DNA from: Streptomyces spororaveus
GTDB lineage: Bacteria > Actinomycetota > Actinomycetes > Streptomycetales > Streptomycetaceae
DNA length: 64,000 nt
Reading direction: 5' to 3'
Assembly: GCF_016755875.1 (NCBI RefSeq)
Contig: NZ_BNED01000005.1
Coordinates: 6,601,501 to 6,665,500, forward strand
Every line of letters starts with the position of its first letter. Position 1 is the stretch's first letter. The notes beneath the pieces were generated by a model, which saw nothing but the letters and a program-made list of their open reading frames with translations, had not been told where the DNA came from and did no database searches. The translations under genes and the position numbers were made by a program. This document shows positions 8,695 through 16,086 of this stretch, piece after piece.

Positions 8695-10467
8695 CTAGGA
8701 GGGGCCCGGCCGTTCGGCGGTGCGGGCGGCCAGGACCGTGACGTCGTCCTCCGCGTCGGTGACCCGCAGGGCCGCCAGCACGGTGTCGATGACCTCGTCC
8801 AGGGCTCCGCCCACCGGCAGCGGGATGCCGGTGAGCCGTCGCAGCGAGGCATCGATGTCCTCGCCCCGGCGTTCGACCAGGCCGTCGGTGAACAGCATCA
8901 GCACGCAGCCCGGCCGGAGCGCGAAGGACGCGGCCTCGTACCCGCCGAAGCCGGTGCCCAGCGGCGGACCCACCGGGACCGGCGCCAGGAACGGATCCTG
9001 CCCGCGGCCGATGACCATGGCGGGCAGGTGCCCGGCGCTCGCGTGGACGCAGGTCCCGGCGGCGTGGTCGACCAGCACGAGCAGACAGGTCGCGACCCGG
9101 TCCAGACCGCCCGCGAAGACCACCTGGTCCGCCTCGCACAGGACGTCCGCCGGCGGATGCCCGGACGCGGCCAGCGCGCGGATGAGGGAGCGGTAGTGAC
9201 TCATGGCGACCGCCGCCTCGACCCCGTGGCCCATCACGTCGCCCATCACCAGCAGGGTCCGTCCACCGGGCAGCGCCAGGCAGTCGAACCAGTCCCCGCC
9301 CACCAGGACACCGGTGCCCGAGGGAAGGTAGCGGGAGGCCACCTCCAGATCGCCGTGCGGGAAAGTGGGCTCGGACAGCAGCGCCAGCTGCAGCTCCAGG
9401 GCCATTCCCTGCTCCCTGGCGAAGCGCTCCGCCTTGGCCAGGCTGCCGGCCGCCCGCTCGGCCAGGGTCCGGGCCACGACGACGTCCTCGCGCCCGAAGG
9501 CGGGCGAGTCCCCGGCCCGCACCAGGGTGAGCGTGCCGATCGGACGGTCCTGGGCGATCAGCGGGACCACGACGCCGGAGTGGATGCCCGCCTCCCGGTA
9601 CGCGGAGACCCGGTCCGCGCTCGGCGCCGCCCGGCTGAAGGCCTCGTCGGAGGAGAAGTTCCCCAGCCACGGCTCGCCGCTCTCCAGGCACTGCCGGACC
9701 GCCGATCCGGGCTGGTAGTGCAGGTCCTCCCCGGCCGCGCCGAGCGCCCGCACCCGCGCCGCGAGCTCCCGTACCGAGGTCACCGCGACCCGCCGCAGCC
9801 GCAGGGCCCCGCCGTCGGGCAGCTCCCCGCCCGGCCCCTCCCGCGGGATGAGCTCCACGCTCGCCGCGTCGGCCAGCCCCGGAACCAGGAACTCGGTCAG
9901 CTCACGGCAGGTGGTGTCCACATCGAGGGTGGTGCCGACCCGCACCGCGGCGGTGTCCAGCAGGAGCAGGCGCCGGTTGGTGCGCGACAGCTCCCGCTGC
10001 CGTTGCCTCGGCGCGCTGACCTCCAGGCCGATGCCCACCAGCCCCAGTACCCGCCCGTCCTCCTCCAGCCGGTGGTACGTCCCCCGCCACACCCGCGACT
10101 CGTACGGGGAATCGGCCAGGGTCCGGCCCTCCAGGAGCAGCTCCCGGGGCCGCCCGTCGCGCAGTACCTCGTGCAGCACCTCGTCGGGACGCTCGACGTC
10201 CGGCAGCACCTCGTTCAGCGTCCGCCCCAGCAGCGCCTCGCCGGGCAGGCCGTTCATCACCGCCATGTGCGGGCTGACGTACAGGTAGCGCAGATCGGTG
10301 TCGAGCAGGGCGATCCCCGCCCGGGCCCCGTCGACGATCTGCCGCAGCAGCCGGTACTCGCGCACCAGCCGGTCCAGGTCCTGCGGATCGCCCGCCAGGG
10401 CGGCGGCCACCACCTCGTCCGCGTCCTCGCCGAACAGCGGACGCGGGCCGGCGCCCTCAGCCCACAT
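8695..10467 (-). CDS. PAS-GAF-PP2C (SpoIIE/RsbU-type) serine phosphatase
   Basis: A 590-residue multidomain signalling protein. A PAS domain lies near residues 35-160 (GIALLDTDLRYLYVSPHMA), a GAF domain near 170-340, and a C-terminal PPM phosphatase domain from about 360. The metal-binding motifs GGDWFD and MGDVMGHG are intact, as is LMLFTDGLVERR, so the phosphatase should be active. Such proteins usually dephosphorylate anti-anti-sigma proteins in Streptomyces stress and development circuits. No anti-sigma partner is adjacent. The ATG at 10467 is preceded by GGGAGGT, and the frame continuing to 10569 is not needed. Confidence 0.9.
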   Translation of the reverse strand: MWAEGAGPRPLFGEDADEVVAAALAGDPQDLDRLVREYRLLRQIVDGARAGIALLDTDLRYLYVSPHMAVMNGLPGEALLGRTLNEVLPDVERPDEVLHEVLRDGRPRELLLEGRTLADSPYESRVWRGTYHRLEEDGRVLGLVGIGLEVSAPRQRQRELSRTNRRLLLLDTAAVRVGTTLDVDTTCRELTEFLVPGLADAASVELIPREGPGGELPDGGALRLRRVAVTSVRELAARVRALGAAGEDLHYQPGSAVRQCLESGEPWLGNFSSDEAFSRAAPSADRVSAYREAGIHSGVVVPLIAQDRPIGTLTLVRAGDSPAFGREDVVVARTLAERAAGSLAKAERFAREQGMALELQLALLSEPTFPHGDLEVASRYLPSGTGVLVGGDWFDCLALPGGRTLLVMGDVMGHGVEAAVAMSHYRSLIRALAASGHPPADVLCEADQVVFAGGLDRVATCLLVLVDHAAGTCVHASAGHLPAMVIGRGQDPFLAPVPVGPPLGTGFGGYEAASFALRPGCVLMLFTDGLVERRGEDIDASLRRLTGIPLPVGGALDEVIDTVLAALRVTDAEDDVTVLAARTAERPGPS

Positions 10468-10517
10468 CACGGGACCTCCCTCGGCCGGTCTGCCCCACCG
10501 ATGTGCTCCCAACATAA

Positions 10518-10566
10518 CAACAGGGCAGGTCAGAGCGATATTGCGTCGCTCTGACCTGCCCTGTTG
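10518..10566 (-). terminator. Perfect 21-bp inverted repeat, terminator of the 4-TM protein gene
   Basis: Arms 10518-10538 and 10546-10566 are exact inverse complements with a seven-base loop. It begins seven bases past the minus-strand stop at 10573. It contains the 14-mer GCGTCGCTCTGACC that also occurs in the tRNA-Leu terminator near 12130. Confidence 0.8.
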
Positions 10567-10572
10567 CACCGA

Positions 10573-10956
10573 TCAGGCCCGGCGGGCCGACGGCCTGCGG
10601 CTCAGTGCCAGCAGACTCAGGGCAAACATCAGGACGCCCAGGGGGACATGCACTGACGGCACCCGCGCGATGCCCAGGACCACCTGCACCGAGGCGAGGA
10701 CGAGGAAGCCCGACGAGTACAGGACGGGCCGGGGCGATCCGCCGCCCGGCCGCCACGCCAGCACCGCCGCGATCACGTACAGCATCGTCGCCCCGTACAT
10801 CACGCGCGCGCCGATGCCGTGCAGCAGTTCGCCGTGGGACGAGGACAGCAGCACCCCGGCGGTGACCGCCTGGAAGAAGATGGCCAAGGTCTGCAGGCCG
10901 ACGGTGACCTGCAGGAACGTGAAGGTACGCGGCTTCTCCGTCGTCAGTGTGGCCAT
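10573..10956 (-). CDS. Hypothetical four-helix membrane protein
   Basis: A 127-residue protein with four hydrophobic helices (near residues 14-38, 50-68, 78-96 and 103-120), a short charged N terminus and an Arg-rich C terminus. No catalytic motif is visible and I do not recognise a named family; small DoxX-like or cytochrome-b561-like four-helix proteins look similar, but heme-ligand His residues are not clearly paired. It is divergent from the ECF41-type sigma factor across 115 bases, so it is a candidate for control by that factor. A good AGGGGACG site precedes the ATG. Confidence 0.75.
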   Translation of the reverse strand: MATLTTEKPRTFTFLQVTVGLQTLAIFFQAVTAGVLLSSSHGELLHGIGARVMYGATMLYVIAAVLAWRPGGGSPRPVLYSSGFLVLASVQVVLGIARVPSVHVPLGVLMFALSLLALSRRPSARRA

Positions 10957-11071
10957 GGTGGCGTCCCCTCTTCTGCCTCACGGCGTAGATCGATAAGGTC
11001 TCGGTAGTCCGACGATGTGGGCCCGCGAAATGTGAGGCGAGGCGCCGGGAGGCGGACCAGGGGGAGCGGTC

Positions 11072-12040
11072 GTGAGCATGAGTACGTCGTCAGACGCGGA
11101 CGCGGCCGCCGACGCGGACGCCGACGCGGGCCTGGACGCGATCGTCGGGGAGCGGGGACACCTCACCAACCTCGCCTACCGGCTGCTGGGTTCGCTGGCC
11201 GAGGCCGAGGACGCGGTACAGGAGACCTACGCGCGCTGGTACGCGATGCCGAGCCGGAAGCGGGAGGCCGTCGAGTCGCCCGGCGCCTGGCTGACGACGG
11301 TCGCCGGCCGCATCTGCCTGGACCTGCTCGGCTCGGCGCGGGCGCGCCGTGAGCGCTACGTCGGCGAATGGGTCCCCGAGCCGCTGCCCGACCGCACGGA
11401 GTGGATCGGCGGGGCGGCGGTCGGCGGCGGGACCCGGCCCGTCGACCCGGCCGACCGGGTCACCCTGGACGAGTCGGTCAACATGGCCTTCCTCGTCGTA
11501 CTGGAGTCGATGACACCGGCCGAACGCGTCGCGTTCATCCTCCACGACGTCTTCCGCTACCCCTTCGCCGAGATCGCCCGGATCGTCGGCCGGACCCCGG
11601 CGGCCTGCCGCCAGCTGGCGGCCTCGGCCCGCCGACGGGTGAGCGCCGCACAGGTCCCGACGGCCGCGACGCCCGGACAGGCCCCTCTGGTACGGCACTT
11701 CAAGGAGGCGTGGGAGGCCAGGGACATCAAGGCCCTCGTCGGTCTCCTGGCCCCCGACGCCACGATGATCGCCGACGGCGGGGGACTGGTCGGCGCCGCC
11801 CTGCGCCCGGTCGAGGGCGGCGCGCGCATCGCCGAGTACCTGATCCAGATCGCCGACAGGGCGCCCGGCCTGAAGCTCCTGGAACGCTCGGTCAACGGCC
11901 GACCCGGCCTGGTCGCGCAGCACACCGGGGTCACCGTGACCGTGGCGGCGTTCGAGCTCGCCGACGACCGCGTCACCCGCATCTGGGCCGTCCGCAATCC
12001 GGAGAAGCTCGGCCCGTGGGTGGCGGACGAGCAGAACTGA
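11072..12040 (+). CDS. ECF RNA polymerase sigma factor, ECF41/SigJ type
   Basis: A 322-residue sigma factor. Region 2 (LTNLAYRLLGSLAEAEDAVQ) and region 4 (MTPAERVAFILHDVFRYPFAEIA) are followed by a C-terminal SnoaL-like domain from about residue 210. The linker motif YVGEWVPEPL and the tail motif VNGRPGLV are hallmarks of the ECF41 group, where the extra domain modulates activity in place of a separate anti-sigma factor. The usual neighbour, a carboxymuconolactone decarboxylase, oxidoreductase or epimerase, is absent; the divergent gene encodes a small membrane protein. The start is GTG at 11072 with GGGGGA upstream; ATG at 11078 is possible. The N terminus is Ala/Asp-rich. Confidence 0.9.
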   Translation: MSMSTSSDADAAADADADAGLDAIVGERGHLTNLAYRLLGSLAEAEDAVQETYARWYAMPSRKREAVESPGAWLTTVAGRICLDLLGSARARRERYVGEWVPEPLPDRTEWIGGAAVGGGTRPVDPADRVTLDESVNMAFLVVLESMTPAERVAFILHDVFRYPFAEIARIVGRTPAACRQLAASARRRVSAAQVPTAATPGQAPLVRHFKEAWEARDIKALVGLLAPDATMIADGGGLVGAALRPVEGGARIAEYLIQIADRAPGLKLLERSVNGRPGLVAQHTGVTVTVAAFELADDRVTRIWAVRNPEKLGPWVADEQN

Positions 12041-12043
12041 CCG

Positions 12044-12095
12044 GGCGCGCCCGCGGCGCGGGGCCGTGGGTCCGGCCCCGCGCCGCGGGCGCGCC
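12044..12095 (+). terminator. Terminator of the sigma factor gene, perfect 22-bp stem
   Basis: Arms 12044-12065 and 12074-12095 are exact complements around an eight-base loop, starting three bases after the stop codon. Confidence 0.85.
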
Positions 12096-12107
12096 ACAGG
12101 ACGACGA

Positions 12108-12149
12108 AAGAGCCGGCCAGTGCGACTCGCGTCGCTCTGACCGGCTCTT
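12108..12149 (-). terminator. Terminator of tRNA-Leu
   Basis: A long, slightly imperfect stem (outer nine pairs 12108-12116 with 12141-12149) lies 16 bases beyond the tRNA 3' end, with a short T run after it on the minus strand. Confidence 0.75.
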
Positions 12150-12165
12150 CCAGGTCGTTTGACCA

Positions 12166-12253
12166 TGGTGTCCGAGGGGGGACTTGAACCCCCACGCCCG
12201 ATAAAGGGCACTAGCACCTCAAGCTAGCGCGTCTGCCATTCCGCCACCCGGAC
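12166..12253 (-). tRNA. tRNA-Leu, anticodon GAG
   Basis: The minus strand begins GTCCGGGTGGCGGAATGGCA, a class II tRNA. The acceptor stem pairs 12247-12253 with 12170-12176, with one G-T pair. The anticodon loop TTGAGGT between CTAGC and GCTAG gives anticodon GAG, reading CUC/CUU. A long variable arm and the TTCAAGTCC T-loop are present. CCA is encoded (12166-12168). Confidence 0.97.
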
Positions 12254-12418
12254 AAGGTGTCTGTCTCGCGTCCCTCGCGGGCCGTTCCGACGTGGAAAAC
12301 ATTACCAAACATTCCGGGGTCCTCGATCACACCCCCCGACGACCGGGGATCGCCCTTGGGGAGAGCGGCTCGGAGCGGGAGGATGGGGGTTCGGTACTGA
12401 TCAGTGGGAGGAAGCAGC

Positions 12419-13744
12419 GTGAGCGAGTCGAGCACGGGCAGGACCGTCTCCGGCGAGGACGAGGTGGTCGACCTCTGCCGGGACCTCATCCGGATCGACA
12501 CCAGCAACTACGGGGACCACTCGGGCCCCGGGGAGCGCAAGGCGGCGGAATGGGTCGCCGAGAAGCTCGCCGAGGTCGGGCTGGAGCCGCAGATCTTCGA
12601 ATCGCACAAGGGGCGTGCCTCGACCGTGGCGCGCATCGAGGGGGAGGACCCCTCGCGGCCGGCGCTGCTGATCCACGGGCACACCGACGTGGTTCCGGCC
12701 AACGCCGCCGACTGGACGTACGACCCCTTCGCGGGCGAGATCGCCGACGGCTGCGTGTGGGGCCGCGGTGCCGTCGACATGAAGGACATGGACGCGATGA
12801 CGCTGGCCGTCGTACGCGACCGGATGCGCAGCGGGCGCAAGCCCCCGCGTGACATCGTGCTGGCCTTCCTCGCCGACGAGGAGGCGGGCGGCATCTACGG
12901 CGCCCGGCACCTCGTCGACAAGCACCCGGGCCTGTTCGAGGGTGTCACCGAGGCGATCGGCGAGGTCGGCGGGTTCTCCTTCACCGTGAACGAGAACCTG
13001 CGGCTCTACCTCGTGGAGACCGCCCAGAAGGGCATGCACTGGATGCGGCTCACGGTGGAGGGCACCGCGGGCCACGGTTCCATGACCAACAGCGACAACG
13101 CCATCACGGAGCTGTGCGAGGCCGTGGGCCGGCTCGGCCGCCACCAGTGGCCGGTCCGCGTGACCAAGACGGTACGCAGCTTCCTGGACGAGCTCTCCGA
13201 CGCGCTCGGGACCCCCCTGGACCCGGACAACATGGACGCGACGCTCGCCAAGCTCGGCGGCATCGCCAAGATGGTCGGCGCGACGCTGCGCAACTCGGCC
13301 GCCCCGACGATGCTCGGCGCCGGCTACAAGGTCAACGTCATCCCCGGCCAGGCGACGGCCCATGTCGACGGCCGTTTCCTGCCGGGCTACGAGGACGAGT
13401 TCTTCGCCGACCTGGACCGGATCCTCGGTCCGCGCGTGAAGCGGGAGGACGTGCACGGCGACAAGGCGCTGGAGACGGACTTCGACGGCAGGCTGGTGGA
13501 CGCCATGCAGGGCGCCCTGAAGGCCGAGGACCCGATCGCGCGGGCGGTCCCGTACATGCTCTCGGGCGGTACGGACGCCAAGTCCTTCGACGACCTCGGC
13601 ATCCGCTGCTTCGGCTTCGCGCCGCTGCAGCTGCCGCCGGAGCTGGACTTCGCCGGGATGTTCCACGGTGTGGACGAGCGGGTGCCGGTCGACGGACTGA
13701 AGTTCGGCGTGCGGGTGCTCGACCGGTTCATCGACAACGCCTGA
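12419..13744 (+). CDS. M20 family metallopeptidase (ArgE/DapE-like)
   Basis: A 441-residue enzyme of the M20 family, which hydrolyses amide bonds using two metal ions. The signature LLIHGHTDVVP gives the first metal His and the catalytic Asp. WGRGAVDMKD supplies the bridging Asp, and LAFLADEEAGG supplies the general-base Glu and a metal Glu. A dimerisation insert follows (residues about 200-320). The physiological substrate is unknown; a dipeptide or acyl amino acid is likely. The start is GTG at 12419 with GGGAGG seven bases upstream. It stands alone between tRNA-Leu and the chaplins. Confidence 0.92.
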   Translation: MSESSTGRTVSGEDEVVDLCRDLIRIDTSNYGDHSGPGERKAAEWVAEKLAEVGLEPQIFESHKGRASTVARIEGEDPSRPALLIHGHTDVVPANAADWTYDPFAGEIADGCVWGRGAVDMKDMDAMTLAVVRDRMRSGRKPPRDIVLAFLADEEAGGIYGARHLVDKHPGLFEGVTEAIGEVGGFSFTVNENLRLYLVETAQKGMHWMRLTVEGTAGHGSMTNSDNAITELCEAVGRLGRHQWPVRVTKTVRSFLDELSDALGTPLDPDNMDATLAKLGGIAKMVGATLRNSAAPTMLGAGYKVNVIPGQATAHVDGRFLPGYEDEFFADLDRILGPRVKREDVHGDKALETDFDGRLVDAMQGALKAEDPIARAVPYMLSGGTDAKSFDDLGIRCFGFAPLQLPPELDFAGMFHGVDERVPVDGLKFGVRVLDRFIDNA

Positions 13745-13874
13745 GATTCGAGAAGGTGTGCGCATTCCACTGAGAAGAGTGAATGCACTCATACGCTCGT
13801 AGCCCCGGTGATCCCTCCTCGTTACAGGTGTTGCGGTCCGCGGCTGGGACCGCAATTGCCTACTAGGAGGAACA

Positions 13875-14108
13875 ATGATCAAGAAGGTTGTCGCCGCTGC
13901 GGCTGCCACCGGTGGCCTGGTTCTCGCGGGTGCGGGTCTGGCTGCCGCCGACGCGGGTGCTCAGGGTGCGGCCATCGGCTCGCCCGGTGTCCTGTCCGGC
14001 AACGTGCTCCAGGTCCCCGTCCACGTTCCCGTGAACGTCTGCGGCAACACGGTCTCGGTGATCGGCCTGCTGAACCCGGCCTTCGGCAACACCTGCGTCA
14101 ACGCCTGA
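13875..14108 (+). CDS. chpH: Short chaplin, ChpH-like
   Basis: A 77-residue secreted protein with a classical signal peptide ([20 protein letters not shown], cleavage after the ADA region) followed by one chaplin domain. The domain keeps the two Cys that form its disulfide (VCGNT and NTCVN) and the amyloid-prone [12 protein letters not shown] and [12 protein letters not shown] stretches. Chaplins assemble into the hydrophobic amyloid film on Streptomyces aerial hyphae and spores. The sequence is closest, by my recollection, to ChpH. A strong AGGAGG precedes the ATG. The 130 bases upstream should hold a developmentally controlled promoter. A long chaplin follows. Confidence 0.95.
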   Translation: MIKKVVAAAAATGGLVLAGAGLAAADAGAQGAAIGSPGVLSGNVLQVPVHVPVNVCGNTVSVIGLLNPAFGNTCVNA

Positions 14109-14275
14109 CGCGTCTGAAGTCTTCGGCCCCGGAGCGCATCCCAGCGCTCCGGGGCCACCGGGCTTTCAGGCCCGGATCTCTCTCACTTCCGGCGTTCCAG
14201 GCGGGGGAGCCAGGACGGCCGGGCCGTCGGACAACGGACGACGGCCGATACGTACACACCAGGGGACGAGTACAG

Positions 14276-15079
14276 ATGCGACGACCGGCACAGGTCACCA
14301 GGAAGACCCTGATCACCATGGCGGCCGCGGGGGGTGTCCTCGCGATGGGCGGGGGCTACGCACACGCGGATTCCGGCGCCTCGGGGCATGCCACGAACTC
14401 TCCGGGCCTGCTGTCCGGGAACAACCTGCAGGCGCCCGTGGACGCGCCGGTGAACGTCTGCGGGAACACGATCTCGGTGGTGGGGGCCCTCAACCCGGCC
14501 TTCGGCAACCACTGCGCGAACGGATCGGGCCAGGCCAAGCCCAAGCCGCCGAAGCCCCCGAAGCCGGAGCACCCGGGCCACGACGAACCGTGCGACGACC
14601 ACCCGGGCAACCCCGGTGGTCCAGGCAACCCGGGCGGGCCGGGTACCCCCGGCAACCCGGGTGGTCCGGGTACCCCTGGCAACCCGGGTGGGCCCGGTAC
14701 GCCCGGCAATCCGGGTGGGCCCGGTACGCCCGGCCACCCCGGCGGGCCCGGTACGCCCGGCAACCCCGGCGGGCCCGGTACCCCCGGCAATCCGGGTGGT
14801 CCGGGTACCCCCGGCAACCCTGGCGGTCCGGGTACCCCCGGCAACCCGGGTGGTCCCGGTACGCCGGGCAACCCCGGTACCCCCGGCAACCCGGGCGGTC
14901 CCGGTACGCCCGGCAATCCGGGTGGGCCCGGTACGCCCGGCAACCCGGGTACTCCGGCGCACCCCGGCGGCCTCGCCGCCACCGGGTCCGGTGACGTCCT
15001 CACCGCCGGGCTGCCGCTCGCGGGCGGCCTGCTGCTCGCCGGCTCCGTCCTCTACCGGCGCGCCCGCAACGCCGCCTGA
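14276..15079 (+). CDS. Long chaplin with collagen-like stalk and LAXTG cell-wall anchor
   Basis: A 267-residue surface protein. A signal peptide covers about residues 1-32. One chaplin domain (about 38-80) has both Cys, in VNVCGN and FGNHCAN. A Lys/Pro linker ([14 protein letters not shown]) leads to about 120 residues of Gly-X-Y repeats built mostly on the nonamer GGPGTPGNP. The C terminus has a sortase signal LAATG, a hydrophobic helix and a basic tail (YRRARNAA). It should be covalently attached to peptidoglycan by a class E sortase. Well-known long chaplins carry two chaplin domains; here a collagen-like stalk takes the place of the second. The ATG at 14276 has an AGGGGAC site. Confidence 0.9.
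   Translation: MRRPAQVTRKTLITMAAAGGVLAMGGGYAHADSGASGHATNSPGLLSGNNLQAPVDAPVNVCGNTISVVGALNPAFGNHCANGSGQAKPKPPKPPKPEHPGHDEPCDDHPGNPGGPGNPGGPGTPGNPGGPGTPGNPGGPGTPGNPGGPGTPGHPGGPGTPGNPGGPGTPGNPGGPGTPGNPGGPGTPGNPGGPGTPGNPGTPGNPGGPGTPGNPGGPGTPGNPGTPAHPGGLAATGSGDVLTAGLPLAGGLLLAGSVLYRRARNAA
14606..14970 (+). repeat. Coding repeat, 27-bp units encoding GGPGTPGNP
   Basis: About a dozen direct repeats inside the long chaplin gene encode a continuous Gly-X-Y series. Third-position changes (GGT/GGC/GGG) show that the protein repeat is kept by selection rather than very recent DNA duplication. The copy number is probably variable between strains. Confidence 0.9.
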
Positions 15080-15092
15080 CGGATGCTCACGG

Positions 15093-15118
15093 CGCGGGCC
15101 CCGCCCCCGGGGCCCGCG
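15093..15118. terminator. Bidirectional terminator between long chaplin and DUF5703 genes
   Basis: A perfect 11-bp stem (15093-15103 with 15108-15118) with a CCCC loop abuts the stop codon of the minus-strand gene and lies 14 bases after the chaplin stop. Confidence 0.8.
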
Positions 15119-15307
15119 TCACCAGGTCGCGCGGACCTGACGGATGATCCGGCGGCGCAGTCGCACACGGCGGCTGCCGTCCCGGTACAGGCTCAGCCGG
15201 TCGAGTTCCCAGTTCCCGTACTCGGCATGATCGGTCAACAGGCGGGTCGCCTCCTTGCGAGGGACACCGCGGGGCACGTACACGTCGACAAATTCGTATT
15301 CCGGCAT
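15119..15307 (-). CDS. DUF5703 family small protein
   Basis: A 62-residue basic protein (MPEYEFVDVYVPRGV at the start, RRRIIRQVRATW at the end). I recognise it as the DUF5703 family, a short conserved protein of Streptomyces and relatives with unknown function. The mix of acidic N terminus and very basic C terminus suggests nucleic acid or protein binding, which is a guess. No Shine-Dalgarno sequence precedes the ATG. It shares a 47-base divergent promoter region with the acidic hypothetical gene at 15355. Confidence 0.85.
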   Translation of the reverse strand: MPEYEFVDVYVPRGVPRKEATRLLTDHAEYGNWELDRLSLYRDGSRRVRLRRRIIRQVRATW

Positions 15308-15341
15308 CGCATCTATTGTGCGGGCAGACCCCTGCTACGGA

Positions 15342-15347
15342 TAGCGT
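15342..15347 (+). promoter_or_regulatory. -10 box, leaderless promoter of the gene at 15355
   Basis: TAGCGT ends seven bases before the ATG and no ribosome site is present. Confidence 0.4.
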
Positions 15348-15354
15348 CTGCTCT

Positions 15355-16011
15355 ATGTCTGATGCCGATCTGCCCACTGTTGCCGAGGTACGCGCCGCCG
15401 CCGAGGCGGTCAAGGCCGCGCTCGACCGCCACCTCGCCGCGGTCGAGCGCAGGATCGGGGACGAGGACCCGGACGTCTACGCCGCGTTCAACGAACTCGC
15501 CGCCGCGGCCGAGGTGTACGACGAACTCCTCTACGACCGCTACGACGAGGTCACCCCCTTCGAGATCCCCACGCCCGAGGACGGCGTCCCGTACACCGGG
15601 CCCGCCGAGCCGGCCGCCTTCAGCGTGCTCATCCGCCGCGACTACGCCGTGGTCGAACCGGCCCGGCTGATCGCCCAGGCCGAGCGGGTCGCCGCGCACG
15701 ACCGGGACGCCGAGTTCGTCCAGGACGGCGGGACCGCCGACGCGCTGGGCGTGCTCTTCGGAGAGTACGAGCCCGACGAGATCGCCTCCCGCTACAAGGA
15801 CTTCGGGCTGGAGGAGGGCGACTCCACGCTCTGGATCGCGGCCTCGGAGGAGGTGCCGGAACCGGGGGAGTGGCTGGGCTCGCCCTTCGGGCACATCGAT
15901 CCGCAGGACGTGCTGCACCGGTTCGACGTCAGCTCCGTCTTCGACGAGGAGACCGACCAGTTCGACGAGGACGAGGAGGAGGCCGCGGCGCCGGGTCTGA
16001 CCCCGGCCTGA
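15355..16011 (+). CDS. Acidic hypothetical protein
   Basis: A 218-residue, strongly acidic cytoplasmic protein. The N-terminal 75 residues are helical (VAEVRAAAEAVKAALDRHLAAVERR), the middle is mixed, and the C terminus is a run of Glu/Asp (FDEDEEEAAAP). No catalytic motif, signal peptide or membrane segment is seen. It looks like a conserved streptomycete hypothetical, but I can give no function. I chose the ATG at 15355 rather than an in-frame upstream ATG at 15316 because of the -10 box placement and family-like beginning MSDADLP. It is convergent with the RecD-like gene. Confidence 0.8.
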   Translation: MSDADLPTVAEVRAAAEAVKAALDRHLAAVERRIGDEDPDVYAAFNELAAAAEVYDELLYDRYDEVTPFEIPTPEDGVPYTGPAEPAAFSVLIRRDYAVVEPARLIAQAERVAAHDRDAEFVQDGGTADALGVLFGEYEPDEIASRYKDFGLEEGDSTLWIAASEEVPEPGEWLGSPFGHIDPQDVLHRFDVSSVFDEETDQFDEDEEEAAAPGLTPA

Positions 16012-16046
16012 CCCCGGCCCGCCCCCGGCCCCGCAGTGCCCGGCAC

Positions 16047-16080
16047 CGTGGCCCCCCGCCCTTCCGGGCCGGGGGCCACG
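16047..16080. terminator. Bidirectional terminator
   Basis: A 15-position stem with one C-C mismatch (16047-16061 with 16066-16080) and a four-base loop lies between two convergent stop codons. Confidence 0.8.
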
Positions 16081-16086
16081 GCCGGT

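Noticed and set aside
11072..12040. Carboxymuconolactone-type partner gene for the ECF41-type sigma factor
   Set aside because: Neither neighbour encodes such a protein; the downstream feature is tRNA-Leu.
14606..14970. CRISPR-like regular repeats
   Set aside because: The repeats are in frame, have no unique spacers and encode Gly-X-Y protein repeats.
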